Source: Aquabacterium sp. (GTDB lineage Bacteria; Pseudomonadota; Gammaproteobacteria; Burkholderiales; Burkholderiaceae_C). From it: a stretch of 56,400 bases of DNA. The position numbers and the translations under genes were made by a program. A model generated the notes under the pieces. That model saw only the letters and a program-made list of their open reading frames with translations. It ran no database searches and had not been told where the DNA came from. The stretch covers positions 1 to 56,400 of the forward strand of contig JAKLLB010000015.1 of the NCBI GenBank assembly GCA_023150345.1. The letters run 5' to 3'. Shown piece by piece: positions 9,801-16,826 of the stretch (positions within the stretch are counted from its first letter, which is position 1; every line of letters begins with the position of its first letter).

Positions 9801-10571
9801 CTACTGCGCCACCCAGCCGCCGTCGACGTTCCAGGCCACACCGCGGATGTTGTCAGCCGCCGGCGAGCACAGGAACACCGCCAGGTCGGCCAGCTGCTCG
9901 GGCGTGGTGAACTGCAGCGAGGGCTGCTTCTCGGCCAGCAACTGGCGCTTGGCATCGTCGTTGCTGATGCCGGCCTGCGCGGCACGCGCATCCACCTGCT
10001 TCTGCACCAGCGGGGTGAGCACCCAGCCCGGGCAGATGGCATTGACGGTGACGCCGGTCGTGGCGGCTTCCAGCGCCACGGTCTTGGTGAAGCCCACGAT
10101 GCCGTGCTTGGCGGCCACATAGGCCGACTTCTCCGCCGAAGCCACCAGGCCATGCACCGATGCGATGTTGAGCACGCGGCCCCAGTTGCGGCGTTTCATG
10201 CCGGGCAGTGCCAGCCGGGTGGTGTGGAAGGCCGAGGTCAGGTTGATGGCGATGATGGCATCCCAGCGATCGACCGGGAAGTCCTCCACCTTGGCCACAT
10301 GCTGGATGCCGGCGTTGTTCACCAGGATGTCCAGCGAGCCGAACTCGGCCTCGCAGGCCCGCACCATGGTTTCGATCTCGCTGGGCTTGCTCATGTCCGC
10401 CCCGTGGTACGACACCCGGGTGCCCAGGCGTGCTACCTCGGCTCGGGCGGCTTCGACATCGCCGAAGCCATTGAGCATGACGTTGGCCCCCTGGCGCGCC
10501 AGGGCAACGGCCATGCCCAGGCCGATGCCGCTGGTCGATCCGGTGACAAGGGCGGTCTTTCCTTTGAGCAT
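9801..10571 (-). CDS. bdhA: D-3-hydroxybutyrate dehydrogenase (SDR family)
   Basis: NAD-dependent short-chain dehydrogenase that interconverts D-3-hydroxybutyrate and acetoacetate, a step in breakdown of poly-hydroxybutyrate. 256 residues. Cofactor loop TGSTSGIGLGMA at the N-terminus, NNAG near residue 90, catalytic Ser in NIASVHGL, and YVAAK for the Tyr/Lys pair. The segment ICPGWVLTPLVQKQ is typical of hydroxybutyrate dehydrogenases and separates it from other SDRs. The start at 10571 is set by GGAG about seven bases upstream; the longer frame to 10649 lacks a site. Presence of phaR later in the window fits a polymer-storing host. Confidence 0.88.
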   Translation of the reverse strand: MLKGKTALVTGSTSGIGLGMAVALARQGANVMLNGFGDVEAARAEVARLGTRVSYHGADMSKPSEIETMVRACEAEFGSLDILVNNAGIQHVAKVEDFPVDRWDAIIAINLTSAFHTTRLALPGMKRRNWGRVLNIASVHGLVASAEKSAYVAAKHGIVGFTKTVALEAATTGVTVNAICPGWVLTPLVQKQVDARAAQAGISNDDAKRQLLAEKQPSLQFTTPEQLADLAVFLCSPAADNIRGVAWNVDGGWVAQ

Positions 10572-10636
10572 GAGAATCTCCACTTGGTGTACGGTGGCGG
10601 CAAACCGCCCACGATTATCGACAAGGAGCCTGAAAC

Positions 10637-11503
10637 GTGACTGAACCACGGCTGCGGCACGTGCAGTGCCTGGACGGCAAGGGTTTGCACCGCATGGCGT
10701 ATTGGGAATGGGGTGACCCGCTCAATGAGCGCGCGCTGGTGTGCGTGCACGGGCTGGCGCGGCAGGGCCGCGACTTCGATACGCTGGCGCAGGCCCTGTG
10801 CAGCCACTACCGGGTGGTGTGCCCGGACGTGGTGGGCCGCGGGCAGTCCGACTGGCTGGCCGATCCGATGGGCTACTCGATCCCGACGTACGTGGCCGAC
10901 ATGGTCACGCTGCTGGCTCGCCTGGACGCTGCGCAGGTCGACTGGGTCGGCACCTCCATGGGGGGGCTGATCGGCCTGGGGTTGGCAGCGCTGCCGGATT
11001 CGCCTGTGCGCAAGCTGGTGCTCAACGACGTCGGCCCGACCATCCAGCCCGAGGCGTTGCAGCGCATCGGAACCTACCTGGGGCTGCCGGTGCACTGGGC
11101 CACGCTGGACGAAGCCGCTGACGCCCTGTGGGCCATCTCGCAGGGGTTCGGGCCGCACACCCGCGAGCAATGGCTCGCGCTCACGCGGCCTCAGCTCAAG
11201 CCCCACGGCGAGGGCTACAAGCCGCACTACGACCCGGGCATCGCGATCCCGTTTCGGCTGATCACGCCCGAGCTGGCGCGCGCCGGCGAAGCCGCCTTGT
11301 GGCACAGCTGGGACGCGCTGCGCATACCCGTTCTGCTGCTGCGTGGTGCCCAGTCCGACCTGCTGTCGGAAGGCACGGCGCAGGCCATGACGCAGCGTGG
11401 TCCGCGGGCTCGACTGGTCGAGTTCGCCGGGGTGGGGCATGCACCGATGCTGGTGCAACCCGACCAGGTGGATGCGGTGCGGAGCTTCCTGCTGCAGACA
11501 TGA
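10637..11503 (+). CDS. Alpha/beta hydrolase
   Basis: 288-residue soluble alpha/beta-hydrolase fold enzyme of unknown substrate. The nucleophile elbow is GTSMGG (Ser near residue 98), the acid is probably in LLLRGAQSDLLSE, and the His is in GVGHAPML near the C-terminus. The oxyanion region is VCVHGLARQGRDFD. The start is GTG at 10637 with AAGGAG at 10623-10628. Its stop overlaps the ATG of relA (ATGA), so the two are likely cotranscribed and translationally coupled. It is divergent from bdhA with 65 bases between. A hydrolase of acyl or hydroxyacyl esters would fit the neighbourhood but is not shown. Confidence 0.82.
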   Translation: MTEPRLRHVQCLDGKGLHRMAYWEWGDPLNERALVCVHGLARQGRDFDTLAQALCSHYRVVCPDVVGRGQSDWLADPMGYSIPTYVADMVTLLARLDAAQVDWVGTSMGGLIGLGLAALPDSPVRKLVLNDVGPTIQPEALQRIGTYLGLPVHWATLDEAADALWAISQGFGPHTREQWLALTRPQLKPHGEGYKPHYDPGIAIPFRLITPELARAGEAALWHSWDALRIPVLLLRGAQSDLLSEGTAQAMTQRGPRARLVEFAGVGHAPMLVQPDQVDAVRSFLLQT

Positions 11504-13686
11504 AGACGGGGGCAGTGGCGCCGCAACACGACGCGGCGGCGATCGTGCAACTGGCCGGCCGCGCACCGGCAGAATTGCCGGTGCCGGAGGCGGTCGATGC
11601 CGATGCCTGGGCCATGCGCGATCGCGCCCGTGCGTTTGCCGAGCCGTTGCTGCAGGGCCAGTGCCTGGATACCGGCGAGGACGCGATGGCCCACGCCGAT
11701 GGCGTGGCCGCCATCCTGCGCGACATCGGTGCGGCGCCGGCGATGCAGGCTGCGGCCTACCTCGTCTACGCCGGCGACTACCTGCAGCGCCCCGAGGAGA
11801 TGGTGACCAAGGCCTTTGGTGCCAGCTACGCCGGCCTGGTGAGCCACACCCGCAAGCTGGTGCAGATCCAGCGCGCCGCTCGCGAGGCCCAGGTGGGCGA
11901 GGAGCAGCGCGCGCTGCAGACCGAGCGTGTGCGCAAGATGCTGCTGGCCTTCTCGCGCGACCTTCGGGTCGTGCTGCTGCGGCTGGCCTCGCGGCTGCAG
12001 ACACTGCGTTGGCATGCCGCCACCAAGACCCCGTGCCCGAGTCTGCTGGCGCAGGAGTCCCAGCAGGTGTTCGCGCCGCTGGCCAACCGGCTGGGAATTT
12101 GGCAGATCAAGTGGGAGCTGGAAGACCTGTCGTTCCGCTTTCTGCAGCCCGAGGTCTATCGCCGCGTGGCGCAGCAGCTGGCGCAAACGCGCGTCGAGCG
12201 CGAGGGCAGTGTCGAGGCGGTCCGGCGTCAGCTCGGGCAGGAGCTGGCCGCGGTCGGCATCGCGGCGGAGGTCCAGGGTCGACCCAAGCATCTGTACAGC
12301 ATCTGGAAGAAGATGCAGGGCAAGAACCTCACGATCGAGCAGGTGTTCGACGCCCGCGCCCTGCGGGTGATCGTGGCCGACGTACCCGCCTGCTATGCAA
12401 CGCTTTCCCGCGTGCATGAGCGTTTCCGGGTGGTGCCGGGTGAGTACGACGACTACATCGCCCGGCCCAAGCCCAACGGCTATCAGTCATTGCACACGGT
12501 GGTGCTGGGCGATGACGGCCGACCGGTGGAGGTGCAGATCCGCACAGCTGCCATGCACGAGCATGCCGAGCACGGCGTGGCCGCGCACTGGGCCTACAAG
12601 GAAGCCGGCACGCGTGGTTATGCGGGCGTGAGCGCGGCCGGCGATTTCGAGGAACGGCTGGCCGAAGCGCGCAAGGCCGTGCTGCGGCAATTGCTGGCCT
12701 GGGAGCGTGACTTCGTCGGCCGGTCCACCGCGCCGGCCGAGGTTCCAGGCGGCTCGCAGGCCGAAACGTCGACCACGGCCACGTTCGAGGACCGCATCTA
12801 CGTGTTCACCCCGCAGGCCACCGTGATCGAGCTGCCCGCCGGCGCGACGCCGGTGGACTTCGCCTACTGCGTGCACACCGACCTGGGGCATCGGTGCCGC
12901 GGCGCCCGCGTGGACGGCGCCTTGGTCCCCTTGAACACCGCGCTGGCCAACGGGCAGACCGTGGAGATCACCGTCGCAAAGGATGGGGGGCCGTCGCTGG
13001 ATTGGCTGAACCCCGAGCTGGGCTATCTGCTCCAGCGCGAGGGTCGCACCGCACTCAAGCTCGACGACCTGGCCGCTCAGCTGGGTTTCAAGGGCGCCGA
13101 TGCCTTGTTCGAGGTGGTCGGCAAGGACGAATACTCGCTGCGCAACATCGAGCTGCTGTTGCGCCCGGCCCCCCCACCAGCACCTGCCGACGAGCATGTA
13201 CCGCTCAAGCGAGCTCGCGGCAGCGAGGGCGGCGTGCTGGTGGTGGGCGTGGAGTCTTTGCTCACGCAGTTGGCGCGCTGCTGCCGGCCGGCGCCTCCCG
13301 ATCCGATCGGTGGCTACGTCACGCGGGGCAAGGGCGTCGCCATCCACCGGCTGGACTGCACCAACTTCCGCCACATGCAGCAGCAGCAGCCGGACCGGGT
13401 CATCGCCGTGGCCTGGGGCGCGGCGCCTGCGGGGCGCGAGGCCGCCTATCCTGTGGACGTGCTGGTCGAGGCCGCTGATCGTTCGGGCCTGTTGCGCGAC
13501 ATCTCGGAGGTCTTCGCCAAGGACAAGACCAACGTGATCGGCGTACACACCCAGTCGGTGCGCGACGCCACCGGCGGCACCGCCTACATGACCTTCACCG
13601 TCGAGGTCGACAGCGCCAACCGCCTGGAATCGGTTCTGCGCCAGGTGGGGCAGGTCGCCGGTGTGCGCCGGGCGCGCCGGCGGTAA
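11500..13686 (+). CDS. relA: GTP pyrophosphokinase RelA
   Basis: Ribosome-linked (p)ppGpp synthetase of the stringent response. 728 residues. The N-terminal domain is a degenerate HD hydrolase: the His-Asp pair is missing (AYLVYAGDYLQRPEEMV in its place). The synthetase domain follows with GRPKHLYSIWKKMQ, FDARALRVI, and the acidic EYDD form of the EXDD motif that marks RelA rather than bifunctional SpoT, then PKPNGYQSLHTVV. TGS (YVFTPQATVIELP), a Cys-rich CC region (ARCCRPAPPDPIGGYVTRGKGVAIH) and a C-terminal ACT domain complete it. The frame opens further upstream, but the ATG at 11500 overlapping the hydrolase stop gives the family length. Confidence 0.95.
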   Translation: MKTGAVAPQHDAAAIVQLAGRAPAELPVPEAVDADAWAMRDRARAFAEPLLQGQCLDTGEDAMAHADGVAAILRDIGAAPAMQAAAYLVYAGDYLQRPEEMVTKAFGASYAGLVSHTRKLVQIQRAAREAQVGEEQRALQTERVRKMLLAFSRDLRVVLLRLASRLQTLRWHAATKTPCPSLLAQESQQVFAPLANRLGIWQIKWELEDLSFRFLQPEVYRRVAQQLAQTRVEREGSVEAVRRQLGQELAAVGIAAEVQGRPKHLYSIWKKMQGKNLTIEQVFDARALRVIVADVPACYATLSRVHERFRVVPGEYDDYIARPKPNGYQSLHTVVLGDDGRPVEVQIRTAAMHEHAEHGVAAHWAYKEAGTRGYAGVSAAGDFEERLAEARKAVLRQLLAWERDFVGRSTAPAEVPGGSQAETSTTATFEDRIYVFTPQATVIELPAGATPVDFAYCVHTDLGHRCRGARVDGALVPLNTALANGQTVEITVAKDGGPSLDWLNPELGYLLQREGRTALKLDDLAAQLGFKGADALFEVVGKDEYSLRNIELLLRPAPPPAPADEHVPLKRARGSEGGVLVVGVESLLTQLARCCRPAPPDPIGGYVTRGKGVAIHRLDCTNFRHMQQQQPDRVIAVAWGAAPAGREAAYPVDVLVEAADRSGLLRDISEVFAKDKTNVIGVHTQSVRDATGGTAYMTFTVEVDSANRLESVLRQVGQVAGVRRARRR

Positions 13687-13707
13687 GAGAAAGCGTCCGC
13701 GCCATGC

Positions 13708-13713
13708 TATAGT
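13708..13713 (+). promoter_or_regulatory. Putative -10 box of tRNA-Val promoter
   Basis: TATAGT sits 12 bases before the 5' end of the tRNA, which would place the transcription start near 13720. The expected -35 region overlaps the relA stop (around 13685-13690) and is poor, so this rests mainly on the -10 word and its position. Confidence 0.4.
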
Positions 13714-13725
13714 TCCACGCTTCGC

Positions 13726-13802
13726 AGGCGCGTAGCTCAGCTGGTTAGAGCACCACCTTGACATGGTGGGGGTCGTTGGTTCGAGTCCAATCGCGCCTAC
13801 CA
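13726..13802 (+). tRNA. tRNA-Val (anticodon GAC)
   Basis: 77 bases with a complete cloverleaf and encoded CCA. The acceptor arms AGGCGCG (13726-13732) and CGCGCCT (13792-13798) pair fully. The D arm is GCTCAGCTGGTTAGAGC. The anticodon stem CCACC/GGTGG encloses TTGACAT, giving anticodon GAC. The T loop is GGTTCGAGTCC. It reads GUC and, by wobble, GUU valine codons. It lies 39 bases after relA and is followed at once by a strong terminator. Confidence 0.98.
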
Positions 13803-13815
13803 AATTCGGTAGATG

Positions 13816-13851
13816 AAAAAAGCACCTGGCGCAGACGCCAGGTGCTTTTTT
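13816..13851. terminator. Perfect 16-bp terminator hairpin after tRNA-Val
   Basis: AAAAAAGCACCTGGCG (13816-13831) and CGCCAGGTGCTTTTTT (13836-13851) are exact inverted repeats around the loop CAGA. It has a GC-rich core and a T run on both strands, so it should stop transcription from the tRNA and from the opposite direction. Confidence 0.95.
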
Positions 13852-13986
13852 CTTGCCGGTACGAAAGACAGCACCGAAGCACTGGGCCTGCACCAGTCTT
13901 TCCGATCGCTCGCGCGCAAGCGATCCTGACGATCGCCAAATCGCGGGTTGCGGCCAGAACGCTCTACGGCTGTGTCGGCTGTCGAT

Positions 13987-14763
13987 TCATGCGTCGTCCG
14001 GGCTGTCTCCGGACGTAGCGGTCGCGCTGCGCCGCCGAGCTGCCTCCGCGAGGCCGGCACTCAACAGCAGGGCCAGCGTCCCAGGCTCGGGCACCGGTAC
14101 AGGGTCGTCCGGGTCGTCGCCGACGGCGGTGGTGGCGAACACCTTGACGTAGTTCGTGCTGATCTGCTGGCACACACCCGACACCGTGCCGCAGCCTCCG
14201 GAGAAGCCGCTCGACGTGTAGTACAGCGCGACGTCGAGGTCGAAGGCGTCGTCGTCGATGATCAGGACCGGGCTTGCTTGCGTCAGGTCCGAGAACGAAC
14301 CGCCGTGGAACCACACGCCGTCCTCGTACATCAGTGGCCCCCCCGTCTGCGGCGCGCTGTCCTCCGGATCCACGATCCAGCTCATGAATGCGCGGAAGCC
14401 CCCGCGGTCGTTGAAGTACGACAGCAGGTGGCTCATCGATACCGTGGTGAAGTGTTGGCCGTCATGCGCCTGGAAGTGCAGCTTCAGCGTCTGCGTGCGC
14501 GTGGCGAACTCGCCTGGGTACGACTCCAGGATGACCTGGTCGCCCGTCAGGGCCTCCAGCGTCGAGTACGAGGTGATGCCGCCGCCCGAGTACCCCATCC
14601 ATCCCAGCAGCTCAGAGCCGGCGCGCACATCGACGTCGTAGGTGGCTTGTGAGAAGTGTGTGGTCAGGACCGGATCGGCTCGCGCCGGGCCGGTCAGCAA
14701 CACCAGCAGCAGCGCTGCGGCCGGTGCGATGCGCAATGTGTCGCGAAGTCGTTCCAGGGTCAT
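13987..14763 (-). CDS. PEP-CTERM sorting-domain protein
   Basis: 258-residue exported protein, function unknown. The signal peptide is at residues 1-29 ending GPARA. The middle (YDVDVRAGSELLGWMGY to YYTSSGFSGGCGTV) is a beta-rich Ser/Gly/Thr-rich domain with four Cys near its end. The C-terminus has VPVPEPGT followed by a short hydrophobic stretch LALLLSAGLAEAA and an RRR cluster: the PEP-CTERM signal handled by exosortase in exopolysaccharide-making bacteria. The hydrophobic part is weak and about 13 residues follow the Arg cluster, more than usual. Start at 14763 with AAGGAG eight bases upstream; the longer frame to 14925 has no site. No exosortase is in the window. Confidence 0.75.
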   Translation of the reverse strand: MTLERLRDTLRIAPAAALLLVLLTGPARADPVLTTHFSQATYDVDVRAGSELLGWMGYSGGGITSYSTLEALTGDQVILESYPGEFATRTQTLKLHFQAHDGQHFTTVSMSHLLSYFNDRGGFRAFMSWIVDPEDSAPQTGGPLMYEDGVWFHGGSFSDLTQASPVLIIDDDAFDLDVALYYTSSGFSGGCGTVSGVCQQISTNYVKVFATTAVGDDPDDPVPVPEPGTLALLLSAGLAEAARRRSATATSGDSPDDA

Positions 14764-15112
14764 CGTGGATCTCCTTGCGGGCCGGCAATCGCGGCCGTGT
14801 GCGCAGTGATGCTGCAACTGTGGCGTTTCCCGGGCGTTTCTCGGGCCCGGGCAGGCACCGCGCACGGGCCAGTCACAGAACGCTGCGCGCGGCTGGGAGA
14901 TGCTCTGAGGCCCCGGCCTGTTCACATCCCGTCAGTGGGGTGGCGATGCTGCTGGCCCGCATGCTCGCCGGTGCCCTGCGGGAGCGACCGGGTTCGCAGG
15001 CGACTGTCATTGCCGATGGCGCACCTCTCTTGGCCTTGGCGCTGCTGGGTGTGCGTGTCGAGGGGTCGCGAGCCGGGTGAGTCCCCTCGAGGCGCTGCCG
15101 TTGGGTTGCGCC
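14764..15112. other. 349-base stretch with no supported gene
   Basis: It lies upstream of the PEP-CTERM gene and downstream of the EamA gene. Apart from the ribosome binding site of the former next to 14764, I see no gene, hairpin with T run, or clear promoter. The open plus-strand frames here have no recognisable protein features. Confidence 0.5.
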
Positions 15113-16180
15113 TTAGTGCGAGTGCCGGTGGTGTTCGTCGGGGAAGTGCTCGTGGGTGTGCGTCATCGGCTCATGCCGATGACGGTGCGTGTGGCGCTTG
15201 GGCACCCACTCGCCCGATGGGTGGTGCTCGTGGTGCACGTCGTGCTCGTGTTCGTGCTCGTGTTCCATCGCCTCGTGCGGATGCGGATGTGCGTGCCGTT
15301 CGCTCAGGTGGAGCCACACGCCCAGGGCCATCAGGGCCGCGGCGAGCAGCAGCGGCGGGGTCATGGGCTCGCCCAGGCACAGCACCGCGAGCAGCGCGCC
15401 GAAGAACGGCGCCACCGAGAAGTAGGCCCCGGTGCGGGCCGTGCCCAGGTGGCGCAGCGCGACCACGAACAGCGTCAGGCTGATGCCGTAGGCGAAGAAG
15501 CCCAGAACGGCCGAACCCACGAGCACACCGATTGGTGGCACGCTGGTGCCGAGCACCAGCGCGATGGCCAGGTTGACCGACCCTGCTACCAGTCCCTTCA
15601 CCATGGCCACCCAGGTCGCGTCGGCAAGCGACACCTTGCGGGTGAGGTTGTTGTCGATGCCCCAGGCCAGGCAAGCCCCCAACACGGCGAGCGCCGGCAG
15701 CAAGCCGCCGAACTCTGCGTCGGCGGACCAACTCAGCACGAGGGCGCCCGCCACGATCGCCAGCATGCCGATCGCGATGCGCCGATCGAAGTTCTCCTTG
15801 AAGGCGAACCAGGCCAGCAGCGCCGTGAAGACACCCTCGGCGTTGAGCAGCAGCGATGCGCCCGAGGCGGGCATGCCTGAGACCCCGAACATCAGCAGCA
15901 CCGGCCCGACGACGCCACCGGCCAGCAGGGCGCCGATCAGCCAGGGCCACTCGCGCGCGGCCAGCCGGGATGACGCCGTGCGGCGCAGAGCACGCAACAG
16001 TGCGAGACCGAGGCCCGAGCCCAGGTAAAGCAGCGCGGCCAGCATCCACGGGCCCACATCGCGCACGAGCGCCTTTGCCAGGGGGGTGCTCGCCCCGAAC
16101 AGCACCGCGGCGAGCAGCGCAGCGCCCACGCCCGCAGGCAGGGCGGCTGCGGCGGTACGGCGTGAACTTGGCGTACTCAT
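15113..16180 (-). CDS. EamA/DMT-family transporter with a His-rich C-terminal tail
   Basis: 355-residue inner-membrane protein with ten predicted membrane segments in two EamA repeats: the first half begins GVGAALLAAVLFGASTPLAK, and the second contains LAWGIDNNLTRKVS and GTARTGAYFSVAPFFGALL. After the last helix comes a tail of about 60 residues (from HAHPHPHEAMEHEHEH to the C-terminus) with 23 His, plus many Glu, a likely metal-binding segment in the cytoplasm. The substrate is unknown. It lies 104 bases behind cadR on the same strand, next to a cadmium-type exporter, so a link to divalent metal handling is plausible. EamA members otherwise export amino acids and metabolites. Confidence 0.85.
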   Translation of the reverse strand: MSTPSSRRTAAAALPAGVGAALLAAVLFGASTPLAKALVRDVGPWMLAALLYLGSGLGLALLRALRRTASSRLAAREWPWLIGALLAGGVVGPVLLMFGVSGMPASGASLLLNAEGVFTALLAWFAFKENFDRRIAIGMLAIVAGALVLSWSADAEFGGLLPALAVLGACLAWGIDNNLTRKVSLADATWVAMVKGLVAGSVNLAIALVLGTSVPPIGVLVGSAVLGFFAYGISLTLFVVALRHLGTARTGAYFSVAPFFGALLAVLCLGEPMTPPLLLAAALMALGVWLHLSERHAHPHPHEAMEHEHEHEHDVHHEHHPSGEWVPKRHTHRHRHEPMTHTHEHFPDEHHRHSH

Positions 16181-16284
16181 GGCGCGCGTGTCGCGGCACC
16201 GCGGCAGCGATCTGACGCGGTGCGGGGCCCGCGAGCATCGACTGCGACATGGGCCATCGAGGTCATGTCCGGGTCATGTCGGTG

Positions 16285-16731
16285 TCAGTGCGCGCCATGC
16301 ACATGACGTCGCGTCGCGGCGCCAGTTGGCCGGGTTGCGGCTGCCCGATCCAGTCCGTCCAGGATCCCGCACTCGGACACTGCGTGTGGCTCGGTGCACC
16401 GCGCGCGCAGCGCCTTCAGGGCCCTCTCCAGCGCGCGCAGGTCGCGGATGCGCCGAGCCACGTGTCCGATGTGCTCGTCGAGCAGCGCGTTGATCTCGCC
16501 GCAGTCCTGGGCCGGTGCTTCGCGTAGATGGATCAACGCGCGGATTTCGTCGAGTGTCATGTCCAGGTTGCGGCACTGGCGGATGAACGCGAGCCGCTCG
16601 ACGTGCGCCGGCAGGTAGACCCGGTAGTTGTTGTCTGCCCGGGCCGCAGGGGGCAGCAGGCCCGCGCGCTCGTAGTAGCGGATGGTTTCCACCGGCGTGC
16701 CGGTTGCCTGGGCAAGCGCTCCGATCTTCAT
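16285..16731 (-). CDS. cadR: MerR-family regulator, CadR/PbrR type (Cd/Pb responsive)
   Basis: 148-residue metal-responsive activator. The N-terminal winged helix-turn-helix (MKIGALAQATGTPVETIRYYER) and the dimerising coiled coil (IGHVARRIRDLRALERALKAL) are typical. The metal-binding cysteines are at residues 77 (QDCGEI), 112 (RARCTE) and 121 (SECGIL), the pattern of CadR and PbrR, which sense Cd(II) and Pb(II). The C-terminus ends in HVHGAH, resembling the second, His-rich metal site of CadR. Divergent from cadA, with a MerR-type promoter between them. Confidence 0.9.
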   Translation of the reverse strand: MKIGALAQATGTPVETIRYYERAGLLPPAARADNNYRVYLPAHVERLAFIRQCRNLDMTLDEIRALIHLREAPAQDCGEINALLDEHIGHVARRIRDLRALERALKALRARCTEPHAVSECGILDGLDRAAATRPTGAATRRHVHGAH

Positions 16732-16768
16732 GGGCGGTCCTCGTCTCGTGCCGCGATGATGGCGGAGC

Positions 16769-16799
16769 TTGACTCTAAGCCTGCTACAGGGTTTGCAAT
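16769..16799 (+). promoter_or_regulatory. MerR-type promoter and operator of cadA
   Basis: The -35 box TTGACT (16769-16774) and -10 box TGCAAT (16794-16799) are 19 bases apart, the overlong spacing that MerR proteins correct by twisting DNA. The spacer has an imperfect dyad, with ACTCTA on the left and CTACAGGGT on the right, close to known CadR and PbrR sites. Transcription should start near 16806. Confidence 0.8.
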
Positions 16800-16826
16800 G
16801 GCAGGATGGTCAACGGAACTCATTCG

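Noticed and set aside
14649-15080. Possible gene in the 349-base gap after the PEP-CTERM gene
   Set aside because: No start site, domain or hydrophobic pattern; frame overlaps the PEP-CTERM gene start.
16231-16284. Repeated GGTCATGTC words after the cadR stop
   Set aside because: Two short imperfect copies only; no hairpin or match to a known site, so not listed as a feature.
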